Origin: Thermoplasmatota archaeon
GTDB lineage: Archaea; Thermoplasmatota; E2; DHVEG-1
Reading direction: 5' to 3'
DNA: 14,738 bases
Assembly: GCA_018334795.1 (NCBI GenBank)
Contig: JAGXLH010000033.1
Coordinates: 1 to 14,738, forward strand
This document shows positions 1 through 6,453 of this stretch, piece by piece. Every line of letters starts with the position of its first letter. The first letter of the stretch is position 1. The notes below the pieces were generated by a model that saw only the letters and a list, made by a program, of their open reading frames with translations, was not told the origin of the DNA and made no database searches. The position numbers and the translations under genes are program-made.

Positions 1-28
1 TCTTTTTTAATAAAATCTTTTTTCTAGC

Positions 29-66
29 AAATATATTAATATAGATCGGGAAATATTATATTATTT
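29..66 (+). promoter_or_regulatory. TATA-rich promoter of the C45-like hydrolase
   Basis: Two archaeal TATA-like elements lie here, around 29-40 (AAATATATTAAT) and 51-63 (AAATATTATATTA). The second would place the transcript start near 85-90, just before the AGGAG ribosome-binding site at 97-101, giving a short leader. Assigned from base composition and spacing only. Confidence 0.35.
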
Positions 67-110
67 ACATCCTGTGTCTTAAAAGAGGTGCAAATTAGGA
101 GACTGCCTGA

Positions 111-1415
111 ATGAGAAGAAAATTGTTTTGTATTTTTACATGCACGATTCTAGCTAGTACGATTATACCCGTAGTAATTGAAGCTAATTACATTAATACC
201 CCACTTGATGGTGGATGGATCGAAGAAATTGATGGTGTTACTATTCTTCATGTTTCAGGCTCATATTACGAAATGGGGTATCAACATGGTTATCTTTTAA
301 AGGAGGAAATTCAAGAAAACTTACGGGCGTTTTTGAGTTTATATGATCAACAAGGATGGACATATGATGATGTGCTAGACGTATGGAATGTTCAAAAGTA
401 TCACATACCCAAAGTATATGATCAGGAAATACAAGGAATGGCTGATGGTGCAGATCTTTCGTATGAAGATATTGCTGTACTTAACACTTGGATGGGTGTG
501 TTTAATCACTTGTTTTCTTGTTGGGGAGCTTCGTTATGGGGTGGTGCAACAGCAACAGGTAGACTATTACATATGAGAAGTGTTGATGGAATGAATCAGG
601 TTAAGGATATAAAAACTGATACGTTTCTTTATGAAAATCAGGTGATCATTATAAGGAATCCCGACGATGCATATGCTTCTATTGCACCTATTTTTTCGGG
701 TGATATTGTTGTAATTGGTGGGTTTAATGAAAATAGTGTGGGTGTGAGTGAGCTAACAATTATTGGTGATGATACGACATTTAATGGGATAAACGCTGGG
801 TATCGAATGAGAATGGTTCTTGATTTTGCAGATAATGGTTTTGAAGCTGTTGATATTATGAATTCAAATAGAACATGTTGTTGGAATTTCATAGTTTCTG
901 ATGGAGATATACCAATTGGATTTGCACTTGAACAATCTGCTAATTTTGCTTATACTAATACGTGGTATGATGCTGTTGAATCAACGGAACCCTTTTGGGA
1001 GATTAAACACGTAGTGAGGCGTGGTAATTGTTATATTAACCCAATGATGGCAGAGTTACAACGAACATATTATGATCCTAGTGGACTTAATGGATACCTA
1101 AGAATGATTCTACGAATAGAATTTACATATATTAATTGGATTCAGTATAAAGGGATTAGCGAAGAAATCGAAGAACAATACGGTACATTAAGATCAGGAA
1201 GTGCATTAATGCTTCTTAGAGACGTTTATTTAGGGAAAACAAATTTGATGTTTCGTCTGTTATTCACGAATACCAGTGATACTGCACGTCAATGGGTGGG
1301 CTGCTTGGAAACAGGTGATCTTTCAATTTGTTTTGCTCAGGAAGGTGAGGAAGCATATCATAACGATGTCCATACATTCAATTTTTATGATTTATTAAAT
1401 AAGAACCCTCCATAG
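111..1415 (+). CDS. Secreted C45-like Ntn hydrolase (acyltransferase/amidase family)
   Basis: The 434-residue product starts with a signal peptide or signal anchor (MRRK, hydrophobic 5-25), so it should act outside the membrane. Residues 50-66 (GSYYEMGYQHGYLLKEE) are the typical N-terminal motif of the peptidase C45 / acyl-CoA:6-APA acyltransferase-like family. The likely nucleophile is Cys137 in SCWGASLWGG, followed by the R-x-x-D pair Arg156/Asp159 seen in choloylglycine-hydrolase-type Ntn enzymes. Family knowledge implies hydrolysis or transfer at an amide bond; the substrate is unknown. In classical members the chain is cut just before the Cys; whether that happens here cannot be seen. 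An AGGAG Shine-Dalgarno lies at 97-101, nine bases before the ATG. It is a single-gene unit as far as visible. Family confidence is good, function open. Confidence 0.82.
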   Translation: MRRKLFCIFTCTILASTIIPVVIEANYINTPLDGGWIEEIDGVTILHVSGSYYEMGYQHGYLLKEEIQENLRAFLSLYDQQGWTYDDVLDVWNVQKYHIPKVYDQEIQGMADGADLSYEDIAVLNTWMGVFNHLFSCWGASLWGGATATGRLLHMRSVDGMNQVKDIKTDTFLYENQVIIIRNPDDAYASIAPIFSGDIVVIGGFNENSVGVSELTIIGDDTTFNGINAGYRMRMVLDFADNGFEAVDIMNSNRTCCWNFIVSDGDIPIGFALEQSANFAYTNTWYDAVESTEPFWEIKHVVRRGNCYINPMMAELQRTYYDPSGLNGYLRMILRIEFTYINWIQYKGISEEIEEQYGTLRSGSALMLLRDVYLGKTNLMFRLLFTNTSDTARQWVGCLETGDLSICFAQEGEEAYHNDVHTFNFYDLLNKNPP

Positions 1416-1948
1416 AATGAAGAATTAGGCTTAAGAGATTTGATAGTAAACATCGTTGTTCTATGCTAAAGATAATATTTTGCCTTTCTAAGTAATTTAT
1501 GTAAAAGTGTTGGATGATACTGTATATTTTGATTTGGAGTTATAAAAAAATGAGTTTAATAAGGATCAATGCACTGCTCATAGGATTGCAACTTTCAATT
1601 TTTTTATAGAAATCATTTCAAATTTATTTCTCCAGCTTTTTTTAAAAACAATTATTAAGTTGAGCTCTTCTCCAAATTTAGGTAGGAAAATCTAGCGATT
1701 TCCTTCAGACAGGATTAAACAAGGACAATTGGCATAATCATTTCTTCAAAAATTTGGATTATTGAATTTAGTTGAAATCAGATCAAAATGTATGCCCCAA
1801 TCATCCCTCTGTTAAAGATTGAATTATTAATAGAATCAAGGAAAAAACAACCGTTTCTCGAAGAAATTACGCTAACCTCAAAAACGGAGAAAAGGTGTTA
1901 ATTGTTTATCTGCATAAAAAAAATATTTTCAAATAGAATGAAGGTAAT
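1416..1948. other. Gene-free stretch
   Basis: I see no convincing gene in these roughly 530 bases. The stretch is strongly AT-rich with many stop codons in all frames. An imperfect palindrome (GGAAAATC-TAGC-GATTTCC) sits at 1685-1703. A 37-codon open stretch without an ATG at 1823-1936 (+) reads in a protein-like way (ending KNGEKVLIVYLHKKNIFK) and could be the remnant of a dead gene, but it cannot be assigned to any family. Confidence 0.5.
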
Positions 1949-2104
1949 TTACATAAAAAAATCAAAGATTAATTTGAGAAAGTGCAAAAAAAATGTTGAA
2001 TGAGAAAAATACATATGCTTCATAATTTTTTCCCTCCTTCCGCAAATGGGACAAAAAGACCTGATCGGGTGAATACGGCTAATATTCTTACCGGGGTTTG
2101 GCAT
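1949..2104 (-). CDS. Possible small C2H2-type zinc-finger protein, 51 aa
   Basis: A short reading frame on the minus strand begins ATG at 2104 with MPNPGKNISR and carries Cys18-x2-Cys21 (CPICG), then His30 and His35, a plausible zinc-binding set. The tail (residues 36-51) is hydrophobic and rich in Phe and Leu, unlike a normal zinc finger, so the gene may be truncated or decayed. A very strong purine run (GGAAGGAGGG, 2032-2041) precedes an internal ATG at 2023, but it also encodes the Gly-Arg-Arg after the finger and may be coincidence. It lies 44 bases downstream of the broken C25 peptidase, on the same strand. I do not recognise a family. Existence as a gene is uncertain. Confidence 0.3.
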   Translation of the reverse strand: MPNPGKNISRIHPIRSFCPICGRREKIMKHMYFSHSTFFLHFLKLIFDFFM

Positions 2105-2148
2105 AATTTGTATTGGTTAGCTGATTAATTATGTCCTACATTCCATCC

Positions 2149-2964
2149 TTAAAAAAGATTTCTTAATTTGTTAGGCTGACTAGAATTCATTTGATAATTG
2201 CCGTTTATTTCTAATGTTGGGTCTCCAAACAGAATCCATTCCTCTAAATTAAATTGATTTAACCAAAACACCCCGCCGAATGAACCAAGATCCATGGCAA
2301 CAGGATCATTTACATATCTAGTAATACTTTCAACCCATAAATCACCAACATGCTTGTTACCATCGTTATATGCATTGAACACACCAAGTGCAAGTTTTCC
2401 ATTCAATGTTTTTTCACTTAACGTTGTTGGTAACAAGGTTCCAAGAGTACTACATGCAAAACTTGCGATAGATCCACCGTGCTCATGCTCAACGAATGTC
2501 CAAGCAATAGGATCTGCGGTATCATTGAAATCTCCACAAGAACAGGCACTGATCACAGCAACAGGTAACTTCTCTTGATTAGATAACTGTTTCACATCTT
2601 CAACTCGGTAAAGTAATGGATCAAAGATAGGTCCGGGCAACCAAATCTTTCCAAAAACGGATGGTGGATGAGTTCCCCATGCTTGCGGATATCCATGGCC
2701 TGCCATAAATAAAAAGTGACAACCTTGATTTATTGCATTATTGATATTTTCCCGGGAAACAAGCATTCTATTCTCATTGGATAATTTGGTAGTATATACT
2801 TTTGTAGCATCATACTCATTAAGGATTTCAGTGACTTTATCGCCCATGTATTCGCCTTCCCAAGCAATATTTGCTTCGTATTCTGTAGGATAAGCAATTT
2901 TAATTAAAAGATCACGCCATAATGAGTGAGTGTCCCCGCCACACACCGTCACATTTTTTTCCAA
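2149..2964 (-). CDS. C25-type cysteine peptidase, C-terminal catalytic part (frameshifted off)
   Basis: This is the second half of a gingipain-like (peptidase C25) protein, separated from its N-terminal half by a -1 frameshift at 2954-2960. It has no credible start of its own; the first possible codon is a TTG at 2964 inside the homopolymer overlap. It holds both members of the C25 catalytic dyad: His90 in FMAGHGYP and Cys141 in VISACSCGDF, which matches the Ala-Cys-x-x-Gly-Asp-Phe pattern of gingipains. It ends with WILFGDPTLEI, the same closing motif (LLGDPSLKI) as the intact paralogue at 10494-11840. Because the catalytic residues are intact, the lesion looks recent, or is bypassed, or is a sequencing error. 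A protein is made only if the shift is corrected. Confidence 0.8.
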   Translation of the reverse strand: MEKNVTVCGGDTHSLWRDLLIKIAYPTEYEANIAWEGEYMGDKVTEILNEYDATKVYTTKLSNENRMLVSRENINNAINQGCHFLFMAGHGYPQAWGTHPPSVFGKIWLPGPIFDPLLYRVEDVKQLSNQEKLPVAVISACSCGDFNDTADPIAWTFVEHEHGGSIASFACSTLGTLLPTTLSEKTLNGKLALGVFNAYNDGNKHVGDLWVESITRYVNDPVAMDLGSFGGVFWLNQFNLEEWILFGDPTLEINGNYQMNSSQPNKLRNLF

Positions 2965-3656
2965 GTAGCATCAGGATTCTGATCTGTTTCGTAATTAATG
3001 ATTTTATTAACTACAGTATGTACTTCATCAACGGAGGTACATAATAATCGACCCACCGCAATATCAGGATAGATGTCAACCAAATCGATTTGTTCAACCT
3101 CATTTTTTTCTGCAAACTGCATATTATTATTTGTATCCCAACTGCAAAAACTTCCATTTTCAAAAAACAAATCTGCATAATATAAATCAGAAATATATCG
3201 ATTTATCATTTGCATGAAATCCGGAAGCCCCTGGAAGAAATAATGAAATAACTGCGGATGAGAAGATGAGTAATTTGTGTTAATTCGAGCATACCGAACA
3301 GGAACTTCTTCTTTTCCTCCAACAAGCATAACATACTCAGTATTCCATTGTTTCACAGATTCACGTAAAAAAAACTTAATCGTTTCCGCATCATCTCTTC
3401 CTATCTGTGGGTTTGAAACTGGCCAGTCTCCGGAATATAATTCTTCAACAGTGACAATTTTTGTAGAGATTCTATTATCCTTTTTATGAGAAATTAATGG
3501 TTGTAATGCATCTGTAAAAGCAGATGGTGAAATAATAATAAATTCATATTCGTTAGTTTCCTCAGAAATACTTTGAGAAACAAATATTTGGTGTGATGAA
3601 CTTATTAATAAAAAAATCAGTAATATAATAATTAGATGATGACATTTTTCATTCAT
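2949..3656 (-). CDS. C25-type cysteine peptidase, N-terminal part (frameshifted)
   Basis: The 235-residue product has a signal peptide (hydrophobic 7-22, ending SSSHQ) and the N-terminal Rossmann-like subdomain of gingipain-type peptidases: EFIIISPSAF, YVMLVGGKEEVPVRYA, DLYYADLF and DIAVGRLLC, each with a counterpart in the intact paralogue at 10494-11840 (FDLVIICPTQF, YVLLLGDVNLVPMR, DLYYADVY, DVMVGRIPC). It stops prematurely at TGA 2949-2951, just after Trp-Lys-Lys-Met. Reading one base back would give Trp-Lys-Lys-Asn-Val-Thr-Val-Cys-Gly-Gly-Asp, aligning with the paralogue's LILMGGD strand. The loop WDTNNNMQFAE is a degraded form of the calcium-like WDTNQDGVYSE loop of the paralogue. The start is supported by a GGAGAGG Shine-Dalgarno at 3664-3670, seven bases upstream. 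Confidence 0.82.
   Translation of the reverse strand: MNEKCHHLIIILLIFLLISSSHQIFVSQSISEETNEYEFIIISPSAFTDALQPLISHKKDNRISTKIVTVEELYSGDWPVSNPQIGRDDAETIKFFLRESVKQWNTEYVMLVGGKEEVPVRYARINTNYSSSHPQLFHYFFQGLPDFMQMINRYISDLYYADLFFENGSFCSWDTNNNMQFAEKNEVEQIDLVDIYPDIAVGRLLCTSVDEVHTVVNKIINYETDQNPDATWKKM
2950..2964 (-). other. Frameshift point: A7 homopolymer joining the two C25 halves
   Basis: On the coding strand the codons read TGG AAA AAA ATG TGA; the seven A are at 2954-2960. Eight A would give TGG AAA AAA AAT GTG and restore a single C25 protein of about 500 residues. Candidates are a real one-base deletion (pseudogene), transcriptional slippage on the A run, -1 ribosomal slippage, or a homopolymer sequencing error. 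The zero-frame context (G AAA AAA) is not an ideal tandem-slip heptamer, which makes RNA-polymerase slippage or error more likely than classical ribosomal frameshifting. Confidence 0.85.
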
Positions 3657-3836
3657 GCTAAGGCCTCTCCTAAACTAATAGGAATATAATAGATATTTAT
3701 TATTTAAAGTTTAATTTTATAAAATATGATTTTTGAATTGTTTTAATCTTTTTTCTTTTCAAAAAGTGGTTAAACATACATTTACCCACCTCTGCCATAA
3801 ATTATTAAATATCATGATTTAAGTTACAACCGTATT
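3657..3836. promoter_or_regulatory. Divergent promoter region
   Basis: This AT-rich gap separates the leftward C25 gene from the rightward nuclease gene. Leftward, a TATA-like stretch lies at 3693-3708 (TTTAAATAATAAATAT on the minus strand), with a GGAGAGG ribosome-binding site at 3664-3670. Rightward, ATAAATTATTAAATAT at 3797-3812 is centred about 31 bases before the ATG at 3837 and no ribosome-binding site is present, which fits a leaderless transcript of the kind common in archaea. Positions are by eye. Confidence 0.5.
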
Positions 3837-4874
3837 ATGCAGTATTCTTATTCACGTCTTTCCACCTTCGAACAATGTCCATTTAAATATAAACTCAAAT
3901 ATATTGATAACATCGATCCAATCATTAAAGATACCATTGAAACATTTTTAGGAAGTATTGTTCATCAAACCTTAGAACAATTATATAAAACTCTTCTTAC
4001 AGGATACATAATTTTCCTTGATAATCTACTCACCTTTTTTTATCATAAATGGTATGAACAATGGGATGATGAAATCCTTATAGTAAAAAAGAAATATTCT
4101 ATGCAACACTATCAATCACGTGGAAAACAATTCATCACAGATTATTATAATCAGTATACGCCCTTTAACAAGACTAAAACGATTTCTGTTGAAGATCGAA
4201 TCAGTTTTTCTCTTGATGACGAAAAGAATTATCAAATGCAAGGATACATTGATCGTTTGGATGAATCAAAATCTGGCCACTATGAAATCCACGATTATAA
4301 AACAGGATCAAAACTTCCATCTCAAAATCAATTAGATAAGGATAGACAACTTGCAATTTATGCGCTGGGAGTTAAACACAAATATCCTGATGCAAATGAT
4401 ATCGAATTAGTATGGCATTTCCTCAAATTCAATAAAGAACTGAGATCTAAAAGATCAGATCAACAACTATCAACACTTTCATCACAATTGATTTCATCGA
4501 TAGATACCATTGAAAACACCAAAAAGTATCCCAGAACTCCTTCTTTATTATGTCACTGGTGTAGATATAAACCGATCTGTCCACAGTACTCTCATCTTTA
4601 TCAAATTAGAGAACATCGGGAGAATAGATATCATAAACGAACCGGAAAACAACTCGTAGACCGATATATTATGATTAAAAAACAAACCAATCAACAAAAC
4701 TTAGACTCTTTTTTAGAATTAGAACAACTCAAAAAGGACATTCTTGATTATGCAAAAAGAGAACAATTAGATGTAATCTATGGTACACATTCAAAAATTT
4801 TGATCGTAAAGAAAAAACAAGGTTCAACTGAAGATAAGGAAACACAAAAAGAGATACTTCTCATTGATGACTAA
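3837..4874 (+). CDS. AddB/RecB-type PD-(D/E)XK nuclease with Fe-S cluster
   Basis: The 345-residue protein opens with YSYSRLSTFEQCPFKYKLKY, the N-terminal motif of PDDEXK_1 (RecB/AddB C-terminal nuclease-like) proteins. Nuclease-core residues are His43, Asp139 (GYIDRLD), Asp153 and Lys155 (HDYKTG), and the Q-x-x-x-Y motif Gln171/Tyr175. Four cysteines, Cys14, Cys239, Cys242 and Cys248 (CHWCRYKPICP), match the 4Fe-4S latch of AddB and Cas4 nucleases. After the cluster comes a roughly 95-residue basic, helical tail (about 250-345). It acts on DNA ends in repair by family knowledge; its substrate is unknown. No helicase subunit or Cas gene is adjacent, so it is a solo nuclease. The start is fixed by the motif beginning at residue 2 and by the TATA element 31 bases upstream, which suggests a leaderless mRNA. 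Confidence 0.88.
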   Translation: MQYSYSRLSTFEQCPFKYKLKYIDNIDPIIKDTIETFLGSIVHQTLEQLYKTLLTGYIIFLDNLLTFFYHKWYEQWDDEILIVKKKYSMQHYQSRGKQFITDYYNQYTPFNKTKTISVEDRISFSLDDEKNYQMQGYIDRLDESKSGHYEIHDYKTGSKLPSQNQLDKDRQLAIYALGVKHKYPDANDIELVWHFLKFNKELRSKRSDQQLSTLSSQLISSIDTIENTKKYPRTPSLLCHWCRYKPICPQYSHLYQIREHRENRYHKRTGKQLVDRYIMIKKQTNQQNLDSFLELEQLKKDILDYAKREQLDVIYGTHSKILIVKKKQGSTEDKETQKEILLIDD

Positions 4875-4927
4875 TGAATAAAAAATCAAAAAAAAGAGAT
4901 AACACTTTTTCTCATTTATAGTATTAA

Positions 4928-4950
4928 TAAAAGAGTATCTTTACTTTTTT
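4928..4950 (+). terminator. Weak hairpin plus T6 after the Fe-S nuclease gene
   Basis: A short imperfect hairpin (TAAAAGA-GTA-TCTTTA, 4928-4943) is followed by C and six T (4945-4950). In archaea a T-tract alone can terminate transcription, so this is a reasonable end for the nuclease transcript, upstream of the lipoprotein's promoter. Confidence 0.35.
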
Positions 4951-4981
4951 AGGTTGGCTTTTACCAAACAAATTCCTACCG

Positions 4982-4989
4982 TATTTAAA
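4982..4989 (+). promoter_or_regulatory. TATA element of the lipoprotein gene
   Basis: TATTTAAA at 4982-4989 would set a transcript start near 5010, giving a leader of about 30 bases that contains the AAAGGTG ribosome-binding site. A second candidate, ATATAAAA at 5009-5016, would start too close to that site. Confidence 0.35.
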
Positions 4990-5024
4990 CAATTACCACC
5001 AATTACCATATAAAACAACAAAGA

Positions 5025-5031
5025 AAAGGTG
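5025..5031 (+). promoter_or_regulatory. Ribosome-binding site that selects the ATG at 5041
   Basis: AAAGGTG lies nine bases before the ATG at 5041. The in-frame GTG at 5029 is part of this site itself, so the downstream ATG is preferred as start. Confidence 0.6.
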
Positions 5032-5040
5032 AAAAATATT

Positions 5041-5991
5041 ATGAACAAAAAAAGCAAAATCAGCAATATCAAAGTATATGCAACTCTTATTTTTACGATT
5101 ATGCTCTCAGCAACCCTGTTTTTATCAGGTTGCATTGAAGAAATACCTGATGATACCACTCGATCTAACTATTACTCTTTTGAAGAAGACATGCAAGACT
5201 GGGAAATTGATGGAACTGATTTGTCTAATCCACCAATCAATTGGAGTATAGAACGAAGTGATGACCGAGCAACTGATGGAAATAAGTCTTTAAAATTATA
5301 TTTAGACAATATGAACGATGCCGGAAAGATATGGATAGAAAAACAATTCGAATTAGATGCAAACACGCAATATGAAATTACTATTGATTATGACTTTGCT
5401 ACTAGTGACTTTGGTAGTTTCAACTTATTTAGAATCATCACTGGTGCATCTCTTACCAATCCAGAAACCTATGATGATCTCACTTTCCAAGATCATACGG
5501 GTCACAATCAACAAGAAGACATTGGCTACACCTGGCTTAACAAATCATACACCATGACGGTGGAAACGGATGATAATGGAACACTTTATCTTTCTATTGG
5601 TGTTTGGGGAACCTGGGAAACACCACGAACCTATTATATTGATGCAATCAACATCAGTTTTGACAAAGTGAGACTTGAAGAAATACCCGATGTTTCGGGA
5701 TCCTGGACTATCTCGTATTATGATTTCACGGGAAATGTTACCAACACAGAAAATGTTACCCTCATTCAAAATGAAACTACAATCACTGCACAAACCAGTA
5801 ATGAAACATTATTTACCGGAACACTCTTAAAAAACAATTTACCAGCACCAGATAACAAAACAGAATTTATCATCACAGATTGTGACTTTAGCGGCCTAGG
5901 AATTGATTACATTTTTGTGTACAACGAAACCATGATGGAAACAAATCTTCCACTTTGTGAAAACTGTAGACCTGCAGTATTTACCAGATAA
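5041..5991 (+). CDS. Surface lipoprotein with two beta-rich domains
   Basis: From the ATG at 5041 the product has 316 residues. Basic residues at 3-11 precede a hydrophobic segment (13-29) and a lipobox LSGC with Cys31, so the protein is probably lipid-anchored on the outer face of the membrane. Residues about 40-210 are aromatic- and Asn/Asp-rich (YYSFEEDMQDWEIDGTDL, KSLKLYLDN, YEITIDYDFA) and look like a jelly-roll, carbohydrate-binding-type module. Residues about 215-316 (SGSWTISYYDF onward) look like a small lipocalin-type beta-barrel domain with two closing Cys (LCENC). The EEIPD motif occurs both just after the lipobox and again between the domains. No catalytic motif is visible. Function is unknown; binding of a polymer or peptide is a guess. 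Its 3' end faces the nuclease-fold gene at 6019. Confidence 0.8.
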   Translation: MNKKSKISNIKVYATLIFTIMLSATLFLSGCIEEIPDDTTRSNYYSFEEDMQDWEIDGTDLSNPPINWSIERSDDRATDGNKSLKLYLDNMNDAGKIWIEKQFELDANTQYEITIDYDFATSDFGSFNLFRIITGASLTNPETYDDLTFQDHTGHNQQEDIGYTWLNKSYTMTVETDDNGTLYLSIGVWGTWETPRTYYIDAINISFDKVRLEEIPDVSGSWTISYYDFTGNVTNTENVTLIQNETTITAQTSNETLFTGTLLKNNLPAPDNKTEFIITDCDFSGLGIDYIFVYNETMMETNLPLCENCRPAVFTR

Positions 5992-5999
5992 AAACATTA

Positions 6000-6020
6000 C
6001 CCCCATCTTTTTATTTTTTT
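6000..6020 (+). terminator. T-rich terminator between convergent genes
   Basis: CCCCC, then CATCTTTTTATTTTTTT, follows the lipoprotein stop closely. Such T-tracts act as archaeal terminators for rightward transcription. The converging leftward gene ends at 6019, so the tract overlaps its stop codon. Confidence 0.45.
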
Positions 6021-6453
6021 ATAATCGTTTTCTTTGATATACTCGTTTCTTTCGATTAATGATTTCTTTTTTTGATAATCGACCAAATAATACCGTAGAT
6101 TTTTTTGCAGCAAGAACCTCTGATACTTTCCTTGTTTCTTCATCAACAGAAAACAGCCCAATACCCTTATGCCGTAATTTTTCCTTAGCTCTTTTCAACA
6201 CTAATTCGCATTTTGAAAAAGGAAATGCTAGATACACAAAATCTGTGGCTAACTGGTAATTTTGTGCTTGAATTAATGCTTTCTTCCAATCAGCTAATTT
6301 CAATTCAATAGCAATACTTGTATTATCTTTCTGAAAAACGATCATATCTGCTCGGCAAAAACCAATGGGAACTTCATAGAAGATTATCTCAGCAGTAGAT
6401 GCAAAATGAGTATACACCGGCTTTATGAGTTCATGTTCATAATTAAAACTCAT
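6019..6453 (-). CDS. Small PD-(D/E)XK nuclease-fold protein next to the polymerase
   Basis: This 144-residue protein shows the core pattern of restriction-endonuclease-like nucleases: Glu6/Glu8 in an N-terminal helix, Asp36 (CRADMIVF), Glu50-x-Lys52 (IAIELKLADW) and Gln62/Gln64 in the next helix, followed by a strand (FVYLAFP). A very basic C-terminus (residues 126-144, KKEIINRKKRVYQRKRL) suggests nucleic-acid binding. It starts on an ATGA that overlaps the polymerase stop by four bases, a strong sign of co-transcription and translational coupling. I infer a role with the polymerase in DNA processing. Fold and active-site residues are visible; family name and substrate are not. It is shorter than stand-alone repair nucleases of this fold, so it may need a partner. 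Confidence 0.75.
   Translation of the reverse strand: MSFNYEHELIKPVYTHFASTAEIIFYEVPIGFCRADMIVFQKDNTSIAIELKLADWKKALIQAQNYQLATDFVYLAFPFSKCELVLKRAKEKLRHKGIGLFSVDEETRKVSEVLAAKKSTVLFGRLSKKEIINRKKRVYQRKRL

Noticed and set aside
1685..1703. Palindrome GGAAAATC-TAGC-GATTTCC as an operator
   Set aside because: Imperfect, far from any promoter or gene start, and expected by chance in AT-rich DNA.
1823..1936. Protein-like open stretch without start codon on the plus strand (ends KNGEKVLIVYLHKKNIFK)
   Set aside because: No ATG, stops just upstream, no family recognised; mentioned only as possible remnant within the gene-free stretch.
3837..4874. Cas4 assignment for the Fe-S nuclease
   Set aside because: Too long for Cas4, no cas1/cas2 and no repeat-spacer array anywhere in the window; AddB-type is the closer match.
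5029..5040. GTG start for the lipoprotein four codons upstream
   Set aside because: The GTG is part of the AAAGGTG ribosome-binding site for the ATG at 5041.
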